DNA from: Propioniciclava sp. MC1595
GTDB lineage: Bacteria; Actinomycetota; Actinomycetes; Propionibacteriales; Propionibacteriaceae
Length of the DNA: 64,000 bases
Assembly: GCF_017569205.1 (NCBI RefSeq)
Contig: NZ_CP071870.1
Span: forward strand, 558,001-622,000
Direction of reading: 5' to 3'
Below are positions 16,910 through 26,510 of this stretch, piece after piece. Numbering within the stretch: position 1 is the first letter of the stretch; each line of letters begins with the position of its first letter. The notes under the pieces are model-generated. The model did not search any database and was not told the DNA's origin. It worked only from the letters and a program-made list of their open reading frames with translations. The position numbers were made by a program, and so were the translations under genes.

Positions 16910-16938
16910 ACGTTAGACCCAACCTGAGAGGTTCTCAA
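16910..16938 (-). promoter_or_regulatory. Predicted dnaB promoter
   Basis: On the minus strand TTGAGA (16933-16938) and TAACGT (16910-16915) are separated by 17 bp, a good sigma-70-type match about 90 bases before the dnaB start. Confidence 0.55.
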
Positions 16939-16957
16939 CCGAGCCGACCACAGGCCC

Positions 16958-16988
16958 TGTGGATGAAAATGTGGATAGCTGTGGACCT
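16958..16988. promoter_or_regulatory. Cluster of DnaA-box-like sites upstream of dnaB
   Basis: TGTGGATGA (16958), TGTGGATAG (16970) and TGTGGACCT (16980) lie in one orientation at 10-12 bp spacing, just upstream of the dnaB promoter. A perfect TTGTCCACA is at 17185-17193. The consensus DnaA box is TTATCCACA, or TTGTCCACA in GC-rich actinobacteria. Confidence 0.55.
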
Positions 16989-17004
16989 GAGGCGGACTCC
17001 CTGT

Positions 17005-17023
17005 GTACGACACGCCGTCGTAG
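17005..17023. promoter_or_regulatory. BlaI-type operator-like palindrome between dnaB and csoR
   Basis: GTACGAC-ACGCC-GTCGTAG has perfect TACGAC/GTCGTA arms and the same 5-bp centre as the sites at cydA (56026) and blaI (56159). It is 185 bases from dnaB and 252 from csoR, so its target gene is unclear. Confidence 0.5.
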
Positions 17024-17236
17024 GTGGGGACATCCTGGAGCCATCCTCGCCAAAGTGGCCGTGGCAAGGGGCGATGTAATTCACTCCCTGTGAGTTCGGG
17101 GCAATTTCCACGGGATGGGACAACTGGGCTGGGGGGTTGACTCCCCGGAGGTGTGTAGTGGTATGGCGTGGAGTCATCCACCGTTTGTCCACAGGCGCAG
17201 GCGAAAGTGAACAGGGCCGGCGAACTGGGGAAATAA

Positions 17237-17249
17237 ACCCCCAGGGGGT
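17237..17249. promoter_or_regulatory. CsoR operator
   Basis: ACCCCC-A-GGGGGT is a perfect G-tract/C-tract inverted repeat, the kind of sequence bound by CsoR repressors. It lies 26 bases before the csoR start and abuts a TATGGT that may be the -10 box. The AAGGAGG ribosome site follows at 17264-17270. Confidence 0.75.
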
Positions 17250-17274
17250 ATGGTTGACCGGGCAAGGAGGAAGC

Positions 17275-17682
17275 ATGAGCGAGCACAGCACGGCGGTCGG
17301 CGTCACCGAGGTCCCCGACGATGCGAGCGAACTGACGCCCGCGGCGTCCGGGTGTGGGTGTGGGGGTGGCGGGTGCCACGGCGACGACGCCGACGGCCAC
17401 CAGCACGGCTACATCACGGCCAAGGACAACTACCAGCGCCGCCTGCGCCGCATCGAGGGCCAGGCCCGCGGACTGCAGCGCATGGTCGATGAGGAGAAGT
17501 ACTGCATCGACATCCTCACCCAGATCTCGGCCATGACGAAGGCCCTGCAGTCGGTCGCCCTCGAACTGCTCGAGGACCACATGGCCCACTGCGTCGTCGC
17601 CGCAGCCCGCGAGGGTGGCGCGGCGGCCGAGGAGAAGATCCAGGAGGCGTCCGAGGCCATCGCGCGCCTCGTGCGCAGCTAG
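17275..17682 (+). CDS. csoR: Copper-sensing transcriptional repressor CsoR
   Basis: A 135-residue CsoR/RcnR-family repressor that releases DNA when it binds Cu(I). The Cu(I) ligands are present: Cys77 in KYCIDIL, then His102 and Cys106 in DHMAHCV (the C-H-C triad). The conserved Y-x-x-R-L-R-R-I-E-G-Q-x-R-G-L helix lies at 53-67. It has an extra N-terminal stretch of about 20 residues rich in Gly, Cys and His (residues 26-45), a possible second metal site not found in short CsoR proteins. It is the first gene of a copper set with the chaperone and copper ATPase genes and has a likely operator of its own just upstream. Confidence 0.9.
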   Translation: MSEHSTAVGVTEVPDDASELTPAASGCGCGGGGCHGDDADGHQHGYITAKDNYQRRLRRIEGQARGLQRMVDEEKYCIDILTQISAMTKALQSVALELLEDHMAHCVVAAAREGGAAAEEKIQEASEAIARLVRS

Positions 17683-17698
17683 CCTTGGGGCAAGCCCA

Positions 17699-17717
17699 GG
17701 CCTTCGACAGGCTCAGG
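17699..17717. repeat. Single arm of the TTCGACAGGCTCAG repeat
   Basis: GGCCTTCGACAGGCTCAGG follows the csoR stop. It is the same sequence, in the opposite orientation, as the arm at 18221-18240. Confidence 0.7.
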
Positions 17718-17779
17718 CACCCGAAACAAACTCAGGCGCCGAAGAACTCGAACCCCGAAACGACTCAAGGAGAACACTG

Positions 17780-18196
17780 ATGGTTGACCTCTCGATCAAG
17801 GACGCCACGGTCGTCGCCAACGGCGGCGGTGGCTGTGGGTGCGGCGGCTGCGGCTGTGGCGGTGGCGGCAACGAGGCGCAGGCGGCGCCCGTGGCCGTCG
17901 AGAAGACCTGCGACTGCGGCCCCGAGTGCACCTGTGGCTGCAACGAGGGCAAGCCCTGCACCTGCGGTTCGTCCAAGGAGGACGCCGGCGCCACCGTCGC
18001 CCAGTACACCGTGACCGGCATGACCTGCAGCCACTGCACCAACGCGGTGACCGAGGAGGTGTCGGCCATCCCCGGCGTGACGGCCGTCGACGTCGACCTC
18101 GACTCGGGTTCGCTCAAGGTGACCTCCGACGCGCCGGTCGACTTCGACCGCATCGTCGAGGCGGTCGCCGAGGCGGGCGACTACACCGTCTCCTGA
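17780..18196 (+). CDS. Cys-rich copper chaperone: metallothionein-like region fused to an HMA domain
   Basis: A 138-residue protein in two parts. Residues 19-62 hold eleven Cys, mostly C-x-C (C19, C21, C24, C26; C44, C46, C50, C52, C54, C60, C62), separated by Gly, much like a small bacterial metallothionein. Residues 72-138 form a heavy-metal-associated (CopZ/Atx1-type) domain with the ligand motif GMTCSHC (Cys83, Cys86). It probably binds several Cu(I) ions and passes copper to the ATPase encoded downstream. AAGGAGA precedes the ATG. Most CopZ proteins are only about 70 residues, so the N-terminal half is the odd part. It lies between csoR and the ATPase gene. Confidence 0.85.
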   Translation: MVDLSIKDATVVANGGGGCGCGGCGCGGGGNEAQAAPVAVEKTCDCGPECTCGCNEGKPCTCGSSKEDAGATVAQYTVTGMTCSHCTNAVTEEVSAIPGVTAVDVDLDSGSLKVTSDAPVDFDRIVEAVAEAGDYTVS

Positions 18197-18220
18197 CCCG
18201 GGCGGCTGAGCCGCCACGGG

Positions 18221-18277
18221 TGGCTGAGCCTGTCGAAGCCTGATCCGCTCCGGGCCGGGCTTCGACAAGCTCAGCCG
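18221..18277. terminator. Hairpin of two TTCGACAGGCTCAG-type arms
   Basis: GGCTGAGCCTGTCGAAGCC (18222-18240) and GGCTTCGACAAGCTCAGCC (18258-18276) pair over 19 bp with one mismatch. The loop is 17 bases. It sits between the chaperone and ATPase genes and may be a terminator, attenuator or REP-like element. Confidence 0.75.
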
Positions 18278-18378
18278 TCCGACAACTGAATACAGAGCAG
18301 CACCTTTCGCCAGGACCGGTCCGTCCTCGGGAATCCCCCGACCACACGCCGGTCCTCCGCACCGAGGAGTGATCCACC

Positions 18379-20589
<2,211 letters not shown>

Positions 20590-20601
20590 CGGCCAGGACG
20601 C

Positions 20602-21321
20602 ATGGTCTGGATCGGGACATCGGGGTGGTCGTACGACCACTGGGACGACGTGCTGTACCACGGGGCCCGGCCCGCCGACCGGCTGGGGATCTACACGTCG
20701 GAGTTCGCCACGGTCGAGCTCAACGCCAGCTTCTACCGCTGGCCCCGGGACGCGTCCTTCGCGTCGTGGCAGCGCCGCCTCCCCGAGGGCTTCCGCATGA
20801 CCGTGAAGGCGCCGCGCGCGCTCACGCACGCCCGCAAGCTGTACGCCCCCGAGTACTGGGTCGGGCGCATCCTGACCTCCTGGCACGCCCTGCACGACAA
20901 GCGGGGGCAACTCCTCGTGCAGCTGCCTCCGGGCCTGGCGCGCGACGACGCGCGGTTGGAGTACTTCCTGGCGCAGTTGCCCTGGTGGCTGCCCGTGGCG
21001 GTGGAGTTCCGCCACGACTCCTGGGTCCGCGACGACGTGTTCGACCTTCTCGAGCGGCACCGGGCGGCCTACGTGGTGATGTCCGGGGCGCACCTGCCGT
21101 GCGTGCTGCGCGCGACCGCCCCGGTGGTCTACCTCCGGCTCCACGGCCCGGACCGCGACTGGCTCTACGGCGGCTCGTACAGCGACGCCGACCTGGCGTG
21201 GTGGGCCGACCGTGTCCGCGAGTGGGAGGGCCAGGGCCGCGAGGTGTACGCCTACTTCAACAACGACGGCGGCGGGAACGCCGTCCGCAACGCCCGGACG
21301 CTCCGGGCGATGCTCGGTTGA
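20602..21321 (+). CDS. DUF72 family protein
   Basis: A 239-residue TIM-barrel-like protein of the DUF72 (YecE) family. It starts with WIGTSGWSYDHW, has the conserved VELNASFYRWP segment, FRMTVKAPR, LLVQLPPG, and VEFRHDSW, and ends with YAYFNNDGGGNAVRNARTL. The biochemical role of the family is not known. It begins 12 bases after the copper ATPase stop in the same direction, so it may be read through from it, though nothing links it to copper. Confidence 0.9.
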   Translation: MVWIGTSGWSYDHWDDVLYHGARPADRLGIYTSEFATVELNASFYRWPRDASFASWQRRLPEGFRMTVKAPRALTHARKLYAPEYWVGRILTSWHALHDKRGQLLVQLPPGLARDDARLEYFLAQLPWWLPVAVEFRHDSWVRDDVFDLLERHRAAYVVMSGAHLPCVLRATAPVVYLRLHGPDRDWLYGGSYSDADLAWWADRVREWEGQGREVYAYFNNDGGGNAVRNARTLRAMLG

Positions 21322-21348
21322 GTCCCCCCGGGGCTGCACAGAGGGGGA

Positions 21349-21960
21349 TCACACCAGCACCTGCCGCGCCGGATGGATCGCGTAGTCGGCCATGTGGTGG
21401 AACACCTCGCGCAGCGCGACGCGCTCGGGGTCGGCGTAGTAGCCGCGCTGGGCATCGGGGAACTCAGGCCACGTGCCGGCGAAGTCGAACGCCCACGTGA
21501 ACAGGTCGTGCGGGACGTCGCTCACCGCGAACAGGCACCGGAACCCGTACCGCTCCCGTACCGGGACGATGCGCTCCCAGATGCCCAGGAATGGTTCCCA
21601 GCCGCCCACGATCGCGTACCGGCGCATGATCGCGATCCGGCCCGCGACGGTCGCGGCGGACGCCGTGGTCAGCAGGTCGCACCGCACCGGTCGGGTCACG
21701 GCGTTGCGGAACACGTGCGGGGCCAGCGCCTCGGGCTGGGCCACGGGCAGCGTCTGCCGACTGGGGTGGGACGCCAACAGCGTCACCTTCGGCTCCGCAT
21801 CGGTCTCGACGAAGAGCCGGTGGAGGGTGAAGCCCGCCGTGCGCAGCGACTCCGCCTCGGCCGGCCAGAGCGCGAGCCAGTCGTCCAGGTGGCGCGGCCT
21901 CACCGTGAACCGGTGCAGCAGCATCCCGGCCGGCGGCCGGACGCGCGGTAGGGGGTCCAT
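21349..21960 (-). CDS. Two-domain NIPSNAP-like (dimeric alpha-beta barrel) protein
   Basis: A 203-residue protein that looks like two copies of a stress-responsive alpha-beta barrel unit: one around MLLHRFTVRPRHLDDWLALW, the other starting near IMRRYAIVGGWEPFLGIWERIV, with both containing the pattern of a strand followed by a long helix. The second ends with FPDAQRGYYADPERVALRE, typical of NIPSNAP-type domains. Translation may begin at the ATG 36 bases later (21924), which fits the first strand better. The function is unknown. Confidence 0.6.
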   Translation of the reverse strand: MDPLPRVRPPAGMLLHRFTVRPRHLDDWLALWPAEAESLRTAGFTLHRLFVETDAEPKVTLLASHPSRQTLPVAQPEALAPHVFRNAVTRPVRCDLLTTASAATVAGRIAIMRRYAIVGGWEPFLGIWERIVPVRERYGFRCLFAVSDVPHDLFTWAFDFAGTWPEFPDAQRGYYADPERVALREVFHHMADYAIHPARQVLV

Positions 21961-22043
21961 GCCTCGATCCTGCCACGGCGGTCGCCGCGCAGCAGGGCTG
22001 ACGCCGAGGGACCGATGCCCCGGCGGGGACTACCCTGACGCGC

Positions 22044-23264
22044 ATGTCCTCGACGCGGTCCCTCGGTGCACTCATCCTCAGCAACGTGCTCGGCGGGGTG
22101 GGCGTGGCCTCCGGGATCGCGGTCGGCGCCCTGCTCACCGCCAGCCTCGGCGGCACGGCCCTGGCCGGGGTGGGCCAGGCGCTCAGCGTCTTCGGCGCCG
22201 GCCTGATGGCCGTCCCGCTCGCGACCCTGGCCGCCCGGCGGGGCCGCGGCCGCGCGCTGGCCGTCGGGTACGCAGCCGCAGCGTCCGGGGCTGTCGTCGT
22301 CCTCGTGGCGAGCTGGCTGGGCATCCTGGGGATCCTGTTCGCCGGCCTGCTCCTGTTCGGCGCCGCGCAGGCGACCAACCTGCAGACCCGCTACGCGGCG
22401 TCCGAGCTTGTCGACCCGGCCCGGCGCGGACGCACGATGTCGGTCGTCGTGTGGGCCACCACGATCGGGTCGGTCATCGGCCCCAACCTGACCGCGGCCG
22501 GCGCCGAGGTCGGACGCCCCCTCGGCCTGCCCGACCTCGCCGGGCCCTACCTGTTCTCGGTCGCGGCGTTCACGCTGGCCGGCCTCAGCGCGGCCCTGCT
22601 CTACCGCCGCCCGGCGGGCTGGGCGGCCCCCACCGATACCGGACGCCGCCCCGCCGGCGCGCTGGCGGCCCTGGGCTGGGCGTTCCGCCACCCCGTCGCC
22701 CGCTTCGCGGTGGTGCTGCTCGTGACGGCGCACGCGGTCATGGTCGGCCTGATGTCGATGACGCCGGTGCACCTGGGCCACCACGACCACCAGCTCACGG
22801 TGATCGGGCTCGTGATCAGCCTGCACATCCTCGGCATGTACGCCCTCAGCCCCCTCTTCGGGTGGCTCGCCGACCGCGTCGGCCCCATGCGCACCGCCCT
22901 GCTGGGCATCATCACCCTCGGCGTCTCGGCGGCCATCGCGTTCGCCTGGAAGGACAACCTCACCTTGGTCACCGTCGCCCTGTTCCTGCTCGGGGTGGGC
23001 TGGTCGGCCAGCACCATCGCCGCCTCGGTGCTGCTCGCGGGCGTGGACGCCGGCGACGTGCGCGTGCCGCTCCAGGGCGCCACGGACGCCCTGATGAGCT
23101 ACGGCGGGGCCGCCGCCGCGGTGCTCAGCGGTCCGGTGCTGGTCCTGATCGGCTACAACGGGCTCGCGATCGCCTGCGCGGCGCTGCTGCTCCCGGCGGC
23201 CGCCGTGGGCTGGGTGGCGCGCCGCCACCGCCGCACGGCCGGGGACCCGGACCCGGCGCGTTGA
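22044..23264 (+). CDS. Major facilitator superfamily transporter
   Basis: A 406-residue MFS permease with about 12 hydrophobic segments, the motif-A-like loop LAARRGRGRALAVGY after helix 2 and a second one, FGWLADRVGPMRTALLG, after helix 8. A TACCCT box ends 7 bases before the ATG, which fits a leaderless transcript. No substrate clue is nearby. It converges on the YchJ-like gene. Confidence 0.85.
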   Translation: MSSTRSLGALILSNVLGGVGVASGIAVGALLTASLGGTALAGVGQALSVFGAGLMAVPLATLAARRGRGRALAVGYAAAASGAVVVLVASWLGILGILFAGLLLFGAAQATNLQTRYAASELVDPARRGRTMSVVVWATTIGSVIGPNLTAAGAEVGRPLGLPDLAGPYLFSVAAFTLAGLSAALLYRRPAGWAAPTDTGRRPAGALAALGWAFRHPVARFAVVLLVTAHAVMVGLMSMTPVHLGHHDHQLTVIGLVISLHILGMYALSPLFGWLADRVGPMRTALLGIITLGVSAAIAFAWKDNLTLVTVALFLLGVGWSASTIAASVLLAGVDAGDVRVPLQGATDALMSYGGAAAAVLSGPVLVLIGYNGLAIACAALLLPAAAVGWVARRHRRTAGDPDPAR

Positions 23265-23274
23265 GCCGCGGGGG

Positions 23275-23664
23275 TCAGTGGTGGATGGACCCGTCCACGT
23301 AGACCCACGCCCCGTCGAGGAACGCGAAGCGCGACGTCTCGCGCAGGGTGCCGCTGCGGCGTCCGGACGTCCAGGAGGCGGTGAACCGCAACGTGCCTGC
23401 GTCGTCCCACGGCTGGCCGCCGGTGCTGTCCTCGATGACCAGGCCCGTCCAGACGAGGTCGTCGTCGAGGTCGACCGTGGCCGGGCGGGTGGACGGGTGC
23501 CAGGTGCGCCACAGGTACTCCGACAGGCCGAGCGCGAACGCGGCGTAGCGCGAGCGCATCAGGGCCACGGCGGTGGCCGCGGGCCGGCGTCCGTCGTGGA
23601 TCGCCCCGCAGCAGGCGGCATACGGCTTGCCGGTGCCGCAGGGGCACGCCAACGGTTCGGCCAC
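23275..23664 (-). CDS. YchJ-family SEC-C motif protein
   Basis: A 129-residue protein. The N-terminal CPCGTGKPYAACCG is a SEC-C-type zinc motif (C-x-C-x8-C-C), followed by an NTF2-like domain with ALMRSRYAAFALG and YLWRTWHPSTRP, typical of the YchJ (UPF0225) family. The GTG at 23664 starts two bases after the glycosyltransferase stop, so the two are probably one transcript. The role of the family is not known. Confidence 0.87.
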   Translation of the reverse strand: MAEPLACPCGTGKPYAACCGAIHDGRRPAATAVALMRSRYAAFALGLSEYLWRTWHPSTRPATVDLDDDLVWTGLVIEDSTGGQPWDDAGTLRFTASWTSGRRSGTLRETSRFAFLDGAWVYVDGSIHH

Positions 23665-23666
23665 GC

Positions 23667-25016
23667 TCAGGCCCCGTCGGGCCGGACGGCCTTCATCGAC
23701 TCGACGATCGGACGCCCCGCGGCCAGGTCGCGGTACAGCTCGAGGATCGCGTTCGACTGGTGCTCGATGGTCCACCAGGACGCCATCTCGCGCGAGCGAG
23801 CGCGGGCGGTGGCCTTGAAGTCCGGGTCTTCGAGCTTGTGGATCAGCATCACCAGCTGGCGGGCGAGCGACTCGGGCGTCGGACGGGCGATGGCTCCGTT
23901 GACGCCGTCGTCCAGGACCAGCCGCAGCTCGTGGTCGACCGACACGATCGGCAGGCCCGCGTGCGCGGCCTCGTGCAGCACGAGCGCCTGGGTGTCGGTC
24001 AGCGACGGGAACGCGAACACGTCGCTGGAGGCGTAGTAGGGGCCGAGCTCCTCGCGCGGGATCTGTCCGGCCAGGATCACCCCGCCGCGCCGGCGTGCGA
24101 TCGCGAGCTTGGCCTCGAGCCAGCTGGAGGCGTTCCAGTCGCCGACGAACATCAGCTCGGCGTTGGGGATCTCCTCGCGCACCCACTCGAAGGCCTCCAG
24201 CAGCAGCTGGATGTTCTTCTCCGGCGCGATGCGCCCGACGTAGAGGATGCGGGGGCCGTCGCCGCGGGCCAGCGGGGGGCCGCCCTCGGGCAGGGCGTCG
24301 GCGCCGTTGGGCACCACCTTGATCCGGCTGTGCGGGGCGAGCTCGCGCACGCGGACGGCCGTCTTGTCGGACGGCGTCGTGACCAGGTCGGCCGACTCGA
24401 GCATGTCGCGTGCGGCGTTGAGCAGGTTGCGGCGGGACATGCCGCGCTTCCACCACTTCACGCGCACCCAGCGGCGCATGTCCTGCAGCGTGGGTCGCTT
24501 CATGCCGTGCGTCGAGGCCTTCAGCAGGCGGTAGTACGCCGAGATGAAGGGGGTCAGCATCGCGTAGTGGTCGGCATAGGCCTCGAAGTCGGTGTGCCAC
24601 GTGACCAGCAGCGGCACCTCGAGGCGGTCGGCGGCCCAGACGCCGAGCATGCCGACCGAGCCCAGCCCGTGCACGTGGATGACGTCGGGCGGGTCGGTGG
24701 CGAAGGCGTCCAGCGCGGCCTCGAAGCCGCGGCCGTCGGCCACCGCCATCGGCAGGCCCGGGATCCGCATCGACTTCAGGCGCCTCTCGGTGCGCAGGGG
24801 GTGCTCCCGGTAGGGGTTGGGGCCCGAGCACGCCGGCGCCACCACCTGCACCTCGCAGCCGGCCCGCAGCAACTCGCCCTCGAGGAACTGCACCGCGTAC
24901 AGCAGCCCGCTGTGGCCGGGCCCGTACATGTCGGTGAACAGGGCCACCCTGAGCGGTCGGTCCGCGACGGGGGACGCCGTGGCGTCCTGCAGCTGCTCGG
25001 GGGCTGTGGCATCCAT
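23667..25016 (-). CDS. GT4-family glycosyltransferase
   Basis: A 449-residue GT-B glycosyltransferase of group 1. The N-terminal Rossmann half starts VALFTDMYGPGHSGLLYAVQ and contains DVIHVHGLGSVG; the C-terminal half has ILYVGRIAPEKNIQLLLEAF and the donor-binding region FPSLTDTQALVLHEAAHAG. Actinobacterial relatives make mannosylated or glucosylated lipids (PimB/MgtA-like), so membrane glycolipid synthesis is likely, but the acceptor cannot be inferred. The start at 25016 is chosen because the long upstream extension is made from the 22-bp repeat array and is not coding-like. It faces away from the Ini cluster. Confidence 0.85.
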   Translation of the reverse strand: MDATAPEQLQDATASPVADRPLRVALFTDMYGPGHSGLLYAVQFLEGELLRAGCEVQVVAPACSGPNPYREHPLRTERRLKSMRIPGLPMAVADGRGFEAALDAFATDPPDVIHVHGLGSVGMLGVWAADRLEVPLLVTWHTDFEAYADHYAMLTPFISAYYRLLKASTHGMKRPTLQDMRRWVRVKWWKRGMSRRNLLNAARDMLESADLVTTPSDKTAVRVRELAPHSRIKVVPNGADALPEGGPPLARGDGPRILYVGRIAPEKNIQLLLEAFEWVREEIPNAELMFVGDWNASSWLEAKLAIARRRGGVILAGQIPREELGPYYASSDVFAFPSLTDTQALVLHEAAHAGLPIVSVDHELRLVLDDGVNGAIARPTPESLARQLVMLIHKLEDPDFKATARARSREMASWWTIEHQSNAILELYRDLAAGRPIVESMKAVRPDGA

Positions 25017-25031
25017 CGGGGGCAGTCTACC

Positions 25032-25131
25032 GCCGACAGCCTGCCAAGTTCGCGCCCACAGCCTGCAGAGTTCGCGCCGACAGCCTGCCAAGTTCGCGCC
25101 GACAGCCCGCCAAGTTCGGGTCCAGAGCCCG
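25032..25131. repeat. 22-bp-period repeat array, locus 2 (five copies)
   Basis: Cores at 25032, 25054, 25076, 25098 and 25120 (GCCGACAGCCTG with one to three changes in later copies), each exactly 22 bp apart. The spacer here is nearly constant (CCAAGTTCGC). It lies in the 314-base gap between the divergent glycosyltransferase and IniB-like genes; the rest of that gap holds CCCCATGG-type short inverted repeats but no gene. Confidence 0.85.
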
Positions 25132-25330
25132 CCCCATGGGGCTGAGACCCGCCATGCCCCGGCCAGCCCCATGGTTCCCCCTGCCAACCCCCATCCCCCC
25201 GTCGGGGGATGCGGGGATCTTCCCCGCTGCCCCGGTCGCCGAGGCCGGGAGAAGCTTGTGCTGCACGCCACAACCGGCGTTCCAGTCGCGGAAGCCAACC
25301 GGCTCCACCCCCAGAGAGAGGGAACACCCC

Positions 25331-26395
25331 ATGTCGAAGAAGAACTCCGACAACGTCGTGGTCGAAGACGTCCTGTCCCACAACGACAACTCGGTGAACA
25401 CCGACGTCGACGCCAAGCTCGAGGTCGAGGACTCGTTCCAGGACAACTCCGACAACTCCACCAACGTCGGTATCGAGGACTCGTTCCAGGACAACTCCGA
25501 CAACTCGACCAACGTGGACACCGATGTCGACCTCGAGGTCGAGGACTCGTTCAACGACAACTCCGACAACTCGGACAACTCGGACAACAGCGACAACTCC
25601 GACAACTCGATCGACATCGACGACGCGTTCAAGGACCAGTCCGACAACTCCACCAACGTGGACGTCGACATCAACGACTCGTTCAACACCGACAACTCCA
25701 CCGACGACGACATCACCGACTCGTTCAAGCAGAGCTGGGACAACTCGGTCCGCAACCAGGACTCCTTCAACGTCACGAGCTCGTTCAACACCCAGACGCT
25801 GAACGACCACTCGACCACGATCGGCGTCCGCCAGTACAACAGCGGCTTCGGCGACTTCAACATCGGCGGCCTGCTCGGTGGCGGCGGGGCTGTCCCCGCG
25901 GCGGCCGGCAAGCACGGTGCGGCCGGCGGCTTCGACCTCGACGTCGACATCGACAACCGCTCCCTGCAGCTCGACCAGTCGGTCAGCCAGGCCATCTCCA
26001 CCGGTGACGGCAGCGGCGTGAGCCAGGCCTTCTCGCAGAACGCGACCGTGGCGTTCGGTGACGACTCGATCGCCGCCGGCCGCGACGTGAGCATCGACAA
26101 CTCGGTGTTCGAGGTGAAGCTGGGTGACGTGAACGTGGGCAACACCGCGATCGACACCCGCATCAACGACTCGTTCAACGACTTCTCGAAGAACTTCGAC
26201 GTCGAGCTCGACGTCGAGGTCGACGACTCCTTCAATGACCAGTCCGACCACACCAACGTCGACGTGGACGTCGAGGACTCGTTCACCAGCGAGATCGACA
26301 GCACCTTCAGCAAGAGCCTGGAGTGGGAGAACAGCGGCAACTTCTTCAGCCCCGGCGCCGCGACCTCCGGTGGCGAGGCGGACGTCGACTTCTGA
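25331..26395 (+). CDS. IniB-like acidic repeat protein 1
   Basis: A 354-residue, extremely acidic Asp/Asn/Ser-rich protein made of irregular repeats of the form V-E-D-S-F-N/Q-D-N-S-D-N-S (from residue ~30 to ~140 and again at the C-terminus), with a run of five D-N-S units. The middle has a Gly/Ala-rich bridge (GGLLGGGGAVPAAAG). A later segment, FGDDSIAAGRDV...GDVNVGN...RINDSFND, matches IniB-like protein 2 (VGDNSVAAG...GDVAVGN...VTDSFND), so the two are paralogues. It has no signal peptide and lacks the helical IniB N-terminal domain. Alternating hydrophobic/polar spacing suggests a beta-solenoid, perhaps cation-binding. AGAGAGGGAA precedes the ATG. It leads the GTPase operon. Confidence 0.75.
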   Translation: MSKKNSDNVVVEDVLSHNDNSVNTDVDAKLEVEDSFQDNSDNSTNVGIEDSFQDNSDNSTNVDTDVDLEVEDSFNDNSDNSDNSDNSDNSDNSIDIDDAFKDQSDNSTNVDVDINDSFNTDNSTDDDITDSFKQSWDNSVRNQDSFNVTSSFNTQTLNDHSTTIGVRQYNSGFGDFNIGGLLGGGGAVPAAAGKHGAAGGFDLDVDIDNRSLQLDQSVSQAISTGDGSGVSQAFSQNATVAFGDDSIAAGRDVSIDNSVFEVKLGDVNVGNTAIDTRINDSFNDFSKNFDVELDVEVDDSFNDQSDHTNVDVDVEDSFTSEIDSTFSKSLEWENSGNFFSPGAATSGGEADVDF

Positions 26396-26413
26396 CCGGC
26401 AATCGCACCCAGC

Positions 26414-26442
26414 GCCCGGCCTGCCCTTGCGGCAGGCCGGGC
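26414..26442 (+). terminator. Strong hairpin between the IniB-like and IniA-like genes
   Basis: GCCCGGCCTGCC (26414-26425) and GGCAGGCCGGGC (26431-26442) form a perfect 12-bp GC stem with a 5-base loop, 18 bases after the IniB-like stop. There is no U-tract. It probably lowers transcription into the GTPase genes or protects the 3' end of the iniB message. Confidence 0.8.
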
Positions 26443-26510
26443 CTTGGCGTTGCATGGACCTTGCACCCGGGCGCCACCCCCGCGGCCCGGTGCCACCGAA
26501 AGGGAACCCC

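Noticed and set aside
16958-17193. A chromosomal origin of replication
   Set aside because: Only a few DnaA-like boxes, no AT-rich unwinding region and no dnaA or dnaN gene; a regulatory cluster for dnaB is simpler.
25331-26395. A PE_PGRS- or adhesin-type secreted repeat protein
   Set aside because: No signal peptide, no PE domain, and the acidic DSFND repeats match the IniB-like protein at 30499-31251.
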